From assembly GCA_900323505.1 (NCBI GenBank), contig OOIN01000003.1, positions 124,001 to 188,000 on the forward strand: 64,000 bases of DNA. The letters are read 5' to 3'. This document shows, in pieces, positions 20,712 to 30,561 of the stretch. How positions within the stretch are numbered: the stretch's first letter is position 1; every line of letters starts with the position of its first letter. Source of the DNA: Ustilago trichophora (taxonomy: Eukaryota; Basidiomycota; Ustilaginomycetes; Ustilaginales; Ustilaginaceae). The position numbers were made by a program, and so were the translations under genes. Under the pieces are notes generated by a model. That model saw only the letters and a program-made list of their open reading frames with translations, searched no databases and was not told the origin of the DNA.

Positions 20712-21654
20712 CTTTGTTGTTGATGATGCGTTGAGAGTGGTGGAAGTGTGAGTGGTGACGGACCGATGCTTGTGTGGAAAGCAAAGGATACGGTTGGGAG
20801 AAGAGACGAAGGAGGGAAGGGCTAGCTTAGTGTACACACACTCTCTCTCTCTCTCTTCCAGTATAGAGAGTCCCTAGCTGTCTGATGTTCAGGGTTCGCT
20901 GCAACAAGAAGGAGGGAAAAAAAAGCTTCCTAAACGCTCAACTTTTTTTTTTTGTGGAAATTTTCGCCGCCAAATTTACGCTGCAGGGTCGTTCAACCTA
21001 AGAGTCAAGTCATGCTTAGTCATAACTACTCATCAGAGAAAAGAAGAAAAGAGAGAAAAAGTTGAGCCATTTTTCTGAGAGAATTTTGGCTTGCTCGCAT
21101 TGCATTGGTGTGGTAATTCTACGACGTGCCAACCACACGAGCCACACCAAAATCGAGAAAATTAGAAAAAGAAAAGAAAAGAAAAAAAATGCGGAGATTT
21201 GCTCAAGAAAAGGGCTCCACCTCTTCTCTCTGTTTTCCGAGAGATTTCAATTTCGAAAGGCACAAAAAGAAAAACCCCTCGAAACTGGTCCATAGCGCGA
21301 AGCGATATTTCGCAATTCACTTTTCTATCAACCTTGTCCTTCAACTTGCATCCTCCAACTCCAACTCCAATCCCCAACTATATAACGTCAAACCCGACGA
21401 CAGGAGGCATCTACTCCTCTCAGGGACCCCCACTACGATCCACTTGGACGTCTCTTCACACAGCATGCACACAATTCCATAAGCTCGACGCGATCGTCCT
21501 TTTTGGCGCTCGCCTCTCACGCTACTTGACCAGCACGCGCCACCGGAACACGCTGGATCCTCGATACTCCTCCCCAAACCCATCACGCAAGCACACATAC
21601 ACCATACTTGGAATCAACATAGGAGCTCGAAAGTAGGGACGAGCTGCTGCTGTG
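20712..21654. other. Bidirectional promoter region, Grn1-like gene / RRN3
   Basis: A 0.94-kb divergent spacer between two nucleolar genes, so they may share control. It holds a CT tract near 20840, a T run near 20945, an A/G-rich stretch (21045-21190) and TATATAA at 21379-21385 facing RRN3. No gene is supported. Confidence 0.6.
21379..21385 (+). promoter_or_regulatory. TATA-like element of RRN3
   Basis: TATATAA about 270 bases upstream of the RRN3 ATG, followed by a C/A-rich leader. Confidence 0.35.
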
Positions 21655-24258
21655 ATGCCGTCCGTCGAACCCGTTCGAGCACGCAACATCGCGCCCCTCC
21701 CTTCCAAGTCCTCATCACAACGACGTTCCACTAGACTTTCAATAGCCACCTCATCCACCGCAGAAACCATGAAGAGGGCCTCGCGCTCCAGTCTTGTCGG
21801 CTTGGACCATGACAATGTCGCGCCACCCTCGCCATCTAAGCGAAGGAGTTCTGCATCCGACGAATCCGACTTTTCCTCGCCTTCGCCCACTACACCCATC
21901 AAGCCTCTTCGCTCCAGCCTCTCTAAGAAGGCACCCCCACCAGGGAGCATGGCTGCCATCAACTCGATCGGAAGCGGCTCCACCAACTATCAGGGCATGT
22001 ATCTCAGCTTTGTCATCAATGCCCTCTCGGAAAAGGAAAAGGGAAACACTGGACCTTACTACGAGCTTCTCGTCCAATTTGCAGAGCCTTCTACCGGAAG
22101 ATCAGGTGCTTCCGTCTCATCACTACGGTCTCTACTTGCCGCACTTTCTCACGTCGTTTCCGATCTTGACAGATCACATGCCAAGCTCGTAGAGAGCATC
22201 TTTGCTCTACCCTGGACATCCATGGACGACAGCTTTGCCCAGATGTGGATCAAGTTTGTCTGCAGTCTGGTCAGCGCCAGAAGCGAGTGGCTCTCGGTCA
22301 TCCTTACAAAAGCCACAAAGGCGCTCTCCTACCGTCTCGAGTGGCTTCCGTATCAGTTTGCCGACGAGACCGGCAAGAGATCCGTATCCACGCTCAAGCG
22401 CAGGCAAGTGTACGAGCGAGTCCATCTTCTCATCCGTTCGCTTCTTAGCGTCGTGCCCACATTGCCAGGTGTACTGGGGCCTCTCCTCGTACAATTCCTG
22501 CCACACAAGATGGTGCATCGCTCAGATCAACTCGTATACATGCGCAACATTCTTCATGTCAGCGAGTACTGCGCAGAGCTTTCCGAGGCCATTCTCGGTG
22601 CCGTCATCGACCGCGCTATCCAGTTGGATGTCGAGATCCAGGTCGAGCTCGACGAATTTGACGATGACGAAGCCGAGGAGCTCGGGCTGGACTTTGAAGA
22701 TCCCTTCGAGCAGGCACTCGACGATATCGACGATGGAGACAGCTCCGATGACGACGGGGACAGCGACGAAGGCGATTTTGCCGATAACCTCTCGGATCTA
22801 TCCGACGAGAACTACGACCAAAACGTAGCCACAGACGAACAGAAGCGTACCCAGGAGGATTTGCAAAGATCCATGCGACGCATCCGCGAATCCGTCGCCA
22901 AACTCGACGCCATCATGATCGCCCTCTTCGAGCATCTACGCAAGCTCGACGCGCAGTACGTCGCCGGAGCCAACAGCCTCACCTACAGCTCCGCCAACAA
23001 CAGCCCCATGGATGCAGACACCAACCGTCGCAACCTCTTCCATACGCTTCTCTCCATCTTTGCCCGCAACATCCTGCCTACCTTCCGATCGCGGCATGTG
23101 CAGTTCTTGCTCTTCTGGTTCAACTCGTTGGATCCCGAATTTTCCGACTACTTTCTCGGCGTGCTGCTCGAAAAGAGTCTCTACAGCCGAAGGGTCGAGA
23201 TGGGGGACAAGGAGGAGCCTGCGGTGATTCGTTCGGCTGCAGCGGGGTATGTGGCTAGTTTTGTTAGTAGGGCTTCGTACGTCGATGGGCCGACTACGCG
23301 CGTGGTGCTGTACAATCTGTGTGCGTATCTGGATGCTCACATTGACGAGAGCAGCCGTACGGACACCGAGGCAGGTTCGGCAGCGCCTGGATCGACTACG
23401 CATTCCGTGTTCTACTCGGTGGTCCAGGCGGCCTTCTACATCTTTTGCTTCCGATGGAGGGATCTCAAGATCTCCAACGAGGAGCAGGATGGAGGTGCAG
23501 ATGAGCTCGACTATCAGGATGCCGACGAGATCGGGGGTGGTATGCACGACAGTGTAGGCAGTCTGGGACCATTTGGAGCTGAAGCGTGGTGTGATGGACT
23601 CACATCCTTACAGAGGGCAGTGACGTCTAGATTGAATCCGCTCAAGTATTGCTCCGCCAACGTCGTCAAGCAATTTGCACGCATTGCCCAGCATACCGGC
23701 TTCCTCTACTGCTACTCGATCATCGAAGCCAACAACCGATCGGTTCGGGGCGGCAATCGGAGCAATCCAGTGTCGCGCTCTACGTCTCTAAGTCGAATCC
23801 AACTGGACAATTCCGGTTCGGCCACACCCATGAGTCAGGATGGAAGCGATAGGGGAACACCGAGACCCGAGGATCCGGAGGCAAAGCGAAACAGCAACAC
23901 TGCCAATGCCAATGCGGCAGTTACGACCGCCTCGGTGTTGGAATCGTTCTTCCCGTTTGATCCGTACAAGTTGGAATCGTCGGCCTCGTTTATCGAGCCG
24001 CTGTATCGCGAGTGGTCCGAGGTGGCGCCGGACGAAGACGATGATTCGTCCGAGGAGGAGGATCAAGACGATGATGATGAGGCGGATGATGTGCGACGGA
24101 ATGAGGTTGGGATGGCTATTCCTGGATCCAAGGGTAAGGTGAGGAATGGTGGAGTGGAGACGAGCGATGATGATGAGGAAGAGGAGGAAGAGGAAGATGG
24201 CAATAGCTCGTCGTTCGTCTCTCAAGTAGAGGCTATGAGTATCAGCCCATATCTCTGA
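21655..24258 (+). CDS. RRN3: RNA polymerase I transcription factor RRN3 (TIF-IA)
   Basis: An 867-residue protein. The open frame begins with GTG at 21652, and the ATG at 21655 is used. After a Ser-rich leader (about 1-105), the helical HEAT-like RRN3 fold runs from YQGMYLSFVINAL through LSYRLEWLPYQF, the VHLLIRSLLSVVPTLP segment and YMRNILHVSEYCAEL. A long acidic insert (about 335-395, Asp/Glu/Ser) interrupts it, as in other RRN3 proteins. The second half has NILPTFRSRHVQFLLFWF, SFVSRASYV and LNPLKYC. The acidic C-terminal tail is rich in D and E. RRN3 bridges initiation-competent RNA polymerase I, through its RPA43 stalk subunit, to the core factor at rDNA promoters, and its phosphorylation tunes rRNA synthesis to growth. 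It is longer than yeast Rrn3 (about 630 residues) because of terminal and acidic extensions. Confidence 0.93.
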   Translation: MPSVEPVRARNIAPLPSKSSSQRRSTRLSIATSSTAETMKRASRSSLVGLDHDNVAPPSPSKRRSSASDESDFSSPSPTTPIKPLRSSLSKKAPPPGSMAAINSIGSGSTNYQGMYLSFVINALSEKEKGNTGPYYELLVQFAEPSTGRSGASVSSLRSLLAALSHVVSDLDRSHAKLVESIFALPWTSMDDSFAQMWIKFVCSLVSARSEWLSVILTKATKALSYRLEWLPYQFADETGKRSVSTLKRRQVYERVHLLIRSLLSVVPTLPGVLGPLLVQFLPHKMVHRSDQLVYMRNILHVSEYCAELSEAILGAVIDRAIQLDVEIQVELDEFDDDEAEELGLDFEDPFEQALDDIDDGDSSDDDGDSDEGDFADNLSDLSDENYDQNVATDEQKRTQEDLQRSMRRIRESVAKLDAIMIALFEHLRKLDAQYVAGANSLTYSSANNSPMDADTNRRNLFHTLLSIFARNILPTFRSRHVQFLLFWFNSLDPEFSDYFLGVLLEKSLYSRRVEMGDKEEPAVIRSAAAGYVASFVSRASYVDGPTTRVVLYNLCAYLDAHIDESSRTDTEAGSAAPGSTTHSVFYSVVQAAFYIFCFRWRDLKISNEEQDGGADELDYQDADEIGGGMHDSVGSLGPFGAEAWCDGLTSLQRAVTSRLNPLKYCSANVVKQFARIAQHTGFLYCYSIIEANNRSVRGGNRSNPVSRSTSLSRIQLDNSGSATPMSQDGSDRGTPRPEDPEAKRNSNTANANAAVTTASVLESFFPFDPYKLESSASFIEPLYREWSEVAPDEDDDSSEEEDQDDDDEADDVRRNEVGMAIPGSKGKVRNGGVETSDDDEEEEEEEDGNSSSFVSQVEAMSISPYL

Positions 24259-24516
24259 TCTTGTTCCCCTCAACTCGACGAATTCGGATCTTGAATTCCT
24301 TCGCTCTCTTCCTATCCCTCCGCGTTTTAAACTGGCCTATCTGCCATAATCGCATCTCGTCTTTAGCATACATTTCGCAACTGCATTCAAGTCTTCTCGC
24401 ATATATGTTTCATCTTGTCCTTTTTTTTTCTCTTGTTTTGTTTTTTTTTTTGGCATCATTCTCTAATCGTAATTGCCAGTATCTTACACGCAAGAGTATC
24501 ATTCGAATGCGCGTTG

Positions 24517-25046
24517 TTATTTGAGATTCTGTACGAACTCAATCACCTTTTTCTCTGGCAACATGCCTACGAAGCCATCCAACACCTTTTTTTTTTCACA
24601 ACAAAAAAAAAAAAAACACATATCAGCCGATGCACCATCTCTGCATACGCCCTTTGATTTACACTTACCTTTCCGTCTTTCATAGCGATAACCGTGGGCA
24701 TAGCGGAGACTTTAAACCGTTGAGCGATGTCTTGATGTTGATCGACGTCGATGGTGACCAGATCGATGTGTTTACCGGCTACGAGATCGGGTTGGGAGGC
24801 GACTTTCTTCAGAGCAGGGGAGAGAAGCTTGCAGGGTTGGCACCAGGTGGCGAAGAAATCGACTAGGACGGGGATGGAAGCGTCGGTGCCGGTGGGGGAG
24901 AGTACGCGCGATTGGAATTGCGCAGCATCGACATTCTCGTATACCTTTTTGGTGACGGTTGACGTGGCGAATGTGCGAAGAGATGTTGGGGAGGTGAGGC
25001 GGAACAAGGGGTTGATTGTGCGAGAGAAAAGCGTGCGCGAAGACAT
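24517..25046 (-). CDS. Mitochondrial thioredoxin (2 exons)
   Basis: Exons 25046-24669 and 24585-24517 give 148 residues. The N-terminus (about 1-30) is Arg/Ser/Thr-rich without acids, a typical mitochondrial presequence. The thioredoxin fold follows with FFATWCQPCK (active-site Cys69 and Cys72) and the cis-proline loop SAMPT (Pro117). Exon 1 ends at Lys126 before GTAAGT. The downstream exon restores the family's last strand and helix (VLDGFVGMLPEKKVIEFV) and stops at 24517. Without splicing the frame reads through intron sequence into poly-Phe. The active site is WCQPC rather than WCGPC, which may shift the redox potential. It reduces matrix protein disulfides, usually with its own reductase. 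The 3' splice site follows an A10 run. It is convergent with RRN3, 258 bases away. Confidence 0.9.
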
Positions 25047-27578
25047 TGCGAAGGTTGCAAGATGGTAGGTTGGAGATGGCGGTTGAGAATGAGGGTTGGG
25101 TGGAAAGTGGAAGGAAGATTGGTGGAGAGAGCAGTAATCGAAGAAATGTGGAGAGAGGGTTGAGATTAGCTGTGCTTATGTAATCTTGACTCCATCTTCT
25201 CCTTCTATACCGAATGCTTCAACAGCCACATAGTCACTTCCGACCCGACCACAGGGTGCCACCCAAATTCCTCCACCAAGCCGAGACGCACCATTGAGTC
25301 ACAAAGCACGACCCAGACAGAGACACAGTCGCCTCGAATCTCCCCCCCTGACCGAAGTACTGGCCTGCACCGCACGCCACCTTCGCATTTTGCCCCGCAT
25401 CGGAAGCCCCACGATCTTGGAAGAAAAGGCTAGGGGGAATAAGCTTGGGGATTCTTTTTTCCAGGCGATCCTGACGGCGGGAAGATCGTAAGCGAGTATT
25501 TGTTCTGCACGGAGACCGAAGGATTTGCCCCCTTGCTGGATTGTGGTGGCTATGTCTCGTCTGCTATGTGGCCCGATTGGGTCCCGATGTGGTGTTCGTT
25601 TTTGGTGCGCCTTTTTTTTTTTTTTTTTTGGTATTTCTTTAAAAAAAATCTGAAGAAACCGAGCAAATTGAGAAGAAGAAAAGAAGGTGTGCGAGGTGCT
25701 GGCTGTATGGCTGATGCTCGAGTCAGCGATGATGAAAGGTAAGATACGATGAGGATGCCTCCCCGCCCTCCGAGGCGCAGCCAGACTTCGGCGTCAAGAT
25801 TGGCCTACAACGCGCGCTCAAAGTGCGCTGTACTACCAAGGAATCGCTCTATCAGACCATCACCGCCGATCAGAGAGCATCCTCATTCACAACAAGTCTT
25901 ACACCAAGCGAGACTCAGCAACCGGGACATCTACAGTACAGTACGCACAGACATCCACTCTCCGGTATGCAAAGAGTCAGAGTGTCAAGAGTCTCCCCAA
26001 GAGAGAGAGAGAGAGAGAGAGCGGAGTTGTCCAACGTTGAGTAGAGACGTGTCAAGATTAAAGAATCAAATCCGAGATGCAGCGAAAATGCCGAGCTGCC
26101 TGTGTGATGTTTTTTTTTTTTTTTTTGTCTTCCCTCTGTGTGTCGCGATTTCGTTGTGCCAAGCACTGTATGCCTCTGTTCTTCACCTCTTTACCTTCTG
26201 CTTGATGCGTGCAAAGCCCACGAGCTACAACCAGTCTTTGGTTTCTTTCAGTGGTAGTAGGAAGGCATTCAGTGACGGAGCACAGTGCGGTCAAGAAAAA
26301 AAGAAATAGAAAAAGTTGTTCGAGGGCTGAGACCAACACTCCTCTTGACTTGGTCGACTTGCAGCACATCGCGCGAGCTTGTCCGAGGAACCGTGCAGGC
26401 ACGCGCATTTGCAGAGAATTGCAGTTGGCGCACACTCTCTGGATCTGTGCCAAAGGACAGGCAGGCACGCGTTTTTGACACCCACGTACACTGTATTTCC
26501 CTTTTTTATTTTTTATTTTATTCTTATTGTGCCAACTGTCAGCTCTCTACTCGATGAGCCTCATTCACACTTTGACAATGAAGCGTAGGCATTCACAAGC
26601 ACAGCAGACTGGAGAGCGCAATGATCTCAGTCATACCAAGCTGTACAGAAGAGGGCAAAGTGAGAGGCGAGACATAGGTGCAGAACAAATGGGAGGGGGG
26701 AAGGGGGAGATCTCTCTCAGTGAGACATGAATGAAAAGAAAATCCCTGCCAGCTGCAAGGTCGACACACAAAGCATTTCCGCTGTCGTAACACAACTAAC
26801 TACAGTAACTTTACGAGTGGTTGTCGCTGCAGAATCGAAAGAGACCCGACGCACTCGACGTCCGAGTGTCCGAGAAACGTCTCTGGCATGCATATCCCAC
26901 TCTGCTCAAATCCAACAGTGCACAGTGCACGCCACGCCAAACAGCAGTGCCGCCGTCTCCGTTGCCAACATGTACCATCGGGTCAACCCATCCCTCTCCA
27001 CCTCGGCGCTCGTATGTCATGCAAACATGGCTAACATACGACAGCTTGGCAAGTCCTCCCTTCGCCACGCTACACCTCGGTGGGTGCAAACCCGGTCAGC
27101 TGCAAACTCGCTTAGATCTCCCTCCCCTTTACCAAGGAGAATACATATATCTATCCTCCCCTTGGTCATGACATCGTCTCTCTCACTCCCTTTCCCCTTC
27201 TTACATACACTCTCAACACTTTGTTCTCTCTCTCTCTCCACACACACACTCCTCTCTGTCTCTTCCCTCTCCCCCTTGGCTGATGTTGTCGTGGTAACGG
27301 TCTATACACAATCTCTCACTTTCGTTGTCTCTCTCGCGAAACCACACTCTCTTTTACACTCTTTCTCTCTCTCGGCACACCTTCAAGCAACATAAAGTCT
27401 TTCTTCTCCAGCCTCAACCCGGTTCAGCATCTCTTTCTCTCTTCTCGCACATACAAAGCTCTTGGTACCTTACACATCTTCCAGCATTTTCTCCACAAGC
27501 AACAACTTTCCACGGCTCTCCAAACGCTTTTCAGTTCCATATCTCAATCTCACCAACAACAAACAAACGAGCAAGAAA
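25047..27578. other. Divergent intergenic region (2.5 kb)
   Basis: No gene is supported. It holds T/A runs (25613-25650, 26109-26126), a (GA)10 tract at 26001, TACAGTACAGTAC at 25932 and TACAGTA at 26801. The last 500 bases before 27579 are CT-rich and look like a long 5' leader of the S/T/P-rich gene. Frames here are compositional. Confidence 0.6.
26001..26021. repeat. (GA)10 microsatellite
   Basis: Pure GA repeat in the non-coding region between the thioredoxin gene and the S/T/P-rich gene. Confidence 0.9.
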
Positions 27579-28646
27579 ATGTCGTTCATCACCCCGCTAC
27601 CCACACCAGGATCGGCAGCTTCGTCGTCGATCTGGGCCCGAAGGATGATCACCAAATCCGTGCCTACCAGCGAGGCCGAGGTGGAACTCAACGTTTTGTC
27701 TCTTCTCCTCGATGTTCCGTTGGCATCGTTGGACGAGGCTTCTCTGACGTCGCCTATTTCGCCCGTCTCTCTCCATAGTCCGGCTACGGCTTCTTCGGCT
27801 TGGTCCAACTCGATTGGTCTCGACAATGTTGGACCGTTTGATGCGATCGGGAGGAGTGCCAGTCCTATCCAGCGTAGCAAGTCGGCCGATTATTACCACC
27901 AAAACGACGACCACTCTTGGGAAATGCATACCGCTCAAACTGCCGTCAAGGCTGCACTGGATGTTTTGGAGGAACCGAGTCTAAGTCGTGGATTGCGCAT
28001 TTCTACTTCGGTCACCTCCACCATCAGTGGTAGTGGTGGTGGGGGTGGGCAGGGCAATAGGGGATGTCTCACGGCACCGATTTCTCCAGCACTTTCATCT
28101 CCGGTTAGTCCAGCCGAGAGCAGCTTTTCGGCGAACGAGAGCGATGGAACCAAGAAGAAAGGTAGAGCACGAATGTCACAGGAGAAAAGAAAACGTCTTG
28201 CCCGTCGTCGCGAACGCGAAGCACTCGTAGCATCTATCACTACTCCCAGCACCGACATGCACATGCCGCACATGCAAATGCAGTACAGTCACAGTGCACC
28301 CGTAACACCCATTCGATCCCAATTCCACCCTTCCACTACCACCGGATTCCCCTTCGCAGGATACGACGCTTTTGCTTCCACACCAATCTCATCCCCCAGA
28401 TTCTTCGACTTGCCCGCTTCACCGGCTCTAACCACAGCCTCCACCGCTACAGCTGGATTCGGCGGTCTAGCAACTCCCTCTTCAAGCCCAACTTCAACCT
28501 TGGCAGAAACCCTCTCTTCAAGCCCTCCGACACTCGTCATCCAACCCCCATCCCCACAGCGTCTTAGAGTCGTAAAACCCCACCAAGCCAAACAACAGCA
28601 ACGTTGGACAGGTTTCACTCCAACACACCTTGCCTCCGTCTACTAA
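27579..28646 (+). CDS. Ser/Thr/Pro-rich protein of unknown function
   Basis: A 355-residue protein. The frame is open further upstream, but the ATG at 27579 follows an A-rich leader (AAGAAA) and starts MSFITPLPTPGSAAS. The sequence is dominated by Ser, Thr, Pro and Ala with many SP/TP dipeptides (TSPISPVSLHSP, SPALSSPVSPAES, TPISSPRF), which are possible CDK/MAPK sites. A short basic helix-like stretch near 205-225 (QEKRKRLARRREREALV) could be a nuclear localisation or nucleic-acid-binding segment. A Met/His patch follows (DMHMPHMQMQYSH). There is no signal peptide or recognisable domain. It is probably a disordered regulatory protein, and I give no function. Confidence 0.7.
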   Translation: MSFITPLPTPGSAASSSIWARRMITKSVPTSEAEVELNVLSLLLDVPLASLDEASLTSPISPVSLHSPATASSAWSNSIGLDNVGPFDAIGRSASPIQRSKSADYYHQNDDHSWEMHTAQTAVKAALDVLEEPSLSRGLRISTSVTSTISGSGGGGGQGNRGCLTAPISPALSSPVSPAESSFSANESDGTKKKGRARMSQEKRKRLARRREREALVASITTPSTDMHMPHMQMQYSHSAPVTPIRSQFHPSTTTGFPFAGYDAFASTPISSPRFFDLPASPALTTASTATAGFGGLATPSSSPTSTLAETLSSSPPTLVIQPPSPQRLRVVKPHQAKQQQRWTGFTPTHLASVY

Positions 28647-29018
28647 AATCCAGACGAGCTTTGGCAAGCTATACCCCTCTCAATCCCCACTCGAGCCTTT
28701 TCGACTATTCCCGACCAACTCAAGCCTTCCCTCTCTCTCTTTTTTTGTAGCCTTAGCCAACACCAATCTTCTCCCCATCTCTCTCTCTCTCTCTCTCTTT
28801 TTTCGATAGCCTGTAACCATTAGATCGACTTGTCGCATTCATTCCATCCACTTTTTTTTTGGACAGCACAGAGAGAGGCCTCACTTGAATTGTCCAGAAC
28901 ACGACATGACAGTTCGAATCGAATGCAACTTTGATCACCACAGAAAAGTCACAGCAAAAGCGAACACATTGAGTAACAAGCCAGTTGCAACAAAGGTTAG
29001 AGAGGAGTGGTTTAGGGC
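28647..29018. other. Convergent intergenic region
   Basis: About 370 bases between the stop codons of the S/T/P-rich gene and the zinc-knuckle gene. It contains CT tracts (28729-28799) and a T run near 28850. No gene is seen. Confidence 0.6.
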
Positions 29019-30041
29019 TTAGGCAGTGAGGGCGGCAGCAGCGTTGCTGCCTGGAGCTTCGGCCATTGGTTCGACTTGGGCCTGTTTCTTCGGGCACTCT
29101 TTTGCGATCTGTAGTACCGTTCCAGATATAAACATGGTAAGAAGAAGGAGAGGAAGGATGGAAGAGAGGGAGGGGGAGGTCAGTGTGAGAAGCTGGGACA
29201 GTGGTGAAAACAAAAGAAGGTTGAAAGGATGAAGAGGGGGGGGGAGGGGGACTTACGTGACCGGTCTGGTTGCAAGTGTAGCAAGATTTAGGCTTTCTTG
29301 CGGGAGCACCGGATGTGGGGAGGGTAGCTTTGCAGTCCCTTGCGAAGCTGTTTTGCGAAAAATCGTTCGGTATATGGTGTCAGCCTCTTCTCCAACTTTT
29401 GGCCTTCTTGTAGGGTGACTTACTGATTGGGACCGTTGCAACGCCTACACCTAACCCCTGCCGCTCCTCCTCGCCTTACACCACCACCACCACCACCGCC
29501 GCCATTCTTGACCGTGGCACAGTTGGCCTTGACATGACCCGTACCTCCGCAACCGTAACATTTGTCCAATCCGACACTGGGACAGTTTGCCTTGACGTGA
29601 CCTTTACCGCCGCAACCGTAGCATTGGGTGTTGTCGATACTGGCACAATCGTGTTTGATGTGACCCTGACCACCGCAGTTGTAGCACTGCTTGGTTTCGG
29701 TAGTGCGCGGAGCTTCACAGGCCGAAGATTCGTGTCCTGCTTCGAGACAGTTGAAACATCGTCGACCTTGGAAACTGCAGTTGTCGGCTAGGTGACCCAC
29801 TGCCCCCATCCAAGGTTCAGGAAGATGCGAAAAAGGAAACGAGATGTGATGGATCAGCGTACCGAGAAGGAATCTGGAAGAGGCGGACAAGCAAAGGCAA
29901 CTTACGCTGGCCGCATCTGGAAAACCAAACCCCCAGACAAGAAAGAAACCCAGAGACGATTCAAGCATAGGATAAGAACGAGACTCGCACTAGATCAGAT
30001 GTACATGGAACTTACACATAGCATCCCTTTCGACGAAACAT
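29019..30041 (-). CDS. GIS2: CCHC zinc-knuckle protein, Gis2/Byr3/CNBP family (5 exons, 11-nt microexon)
   Basis: Exons 30041-30016, 29916-29906, 29799-29424, 29347-29257 and 29108-29019 join to 594 bases (197 residues). All donors are GTAAGT and the acceptors end in CAG or AG. The junctions restore seven CX2CX4HX4C knuckles: CYVCGQLGHLADNC, CFNCLEAGHESSAC, CYNCGGQGHIKHDC, CYGCGGKGHVKANC, CYGCGGTGHVKANC, CRRCNGPNHFARDC and CYTCNQTGHIAKEC. Knuckle 1 is split by two introns around an 11-base exon. A Gly-rich linker with an RR-GG stretch separates knuckles 5 and 6. Family members bind single-stranded G-rich DNA/RNA and act as translation regulators in the cytoplasm and stress granules. A further 5'-UTR intron is possible (donor near 30160, acceptor near 30090). 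Seven knuckles matches yeast Gis2 and human CNBP. Confidence 0.93.
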
Positions 30042-30561
30042 CGCGTATACAACAACTTTCTCCGCTACCTATCATGATCATCACAACCGTCTAGAAAGTC
30101 AGCTTGGACGAAGCGCAACACAGAGAGAGAGAGAGAGAGGAGACCAGGTAGACGACTTACACTGACTGGTTGAAAACGTTCCGACTTGGATTTCGTCTTT
30201 ATACGAGTCCTGGTCTTTCGATCTGATGGTGGTGTGGAGCGAGGCAGGGTGGAATCGAGATAATTCATTCTGTGTCGTGTGCGGCTGCCGAGTGACGTGC
30301 ATGTGTACATTTTAAAGAGCAGCAGACAAGAGTGTCGTGCAGCATTGCGAAATCTCTCTCTTGAACAAAAAAGTCACACGATCGCGCTGTACTGCCTTGA
30401 CTTTTTTCACACGATATTCAAGCTCATACAGTACAGAAGCTCAACATCCCTCTTCTTTCTCATCGGATCAGCTCCCGAACAACACTTTCTCTCGCACATA
30501 GACACACATTCGGCTTTGTATCCATGATGATCTACCCCCAAAAATTGCTTGGAAATCGATG
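30042..30561. other. Upstream region of the zinc-knuckle gene
   Basis: About 520 bases between the zinc-knuckle start and the AP-2 alpha stop. It holds a GA tract near 30123, a GTAAGT donor on the minus strand at 30160-30155 that suggests a 5'-UTR intron, and TACAGTAC at 30427. No coding gene is seen. Confidence 0.55.
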
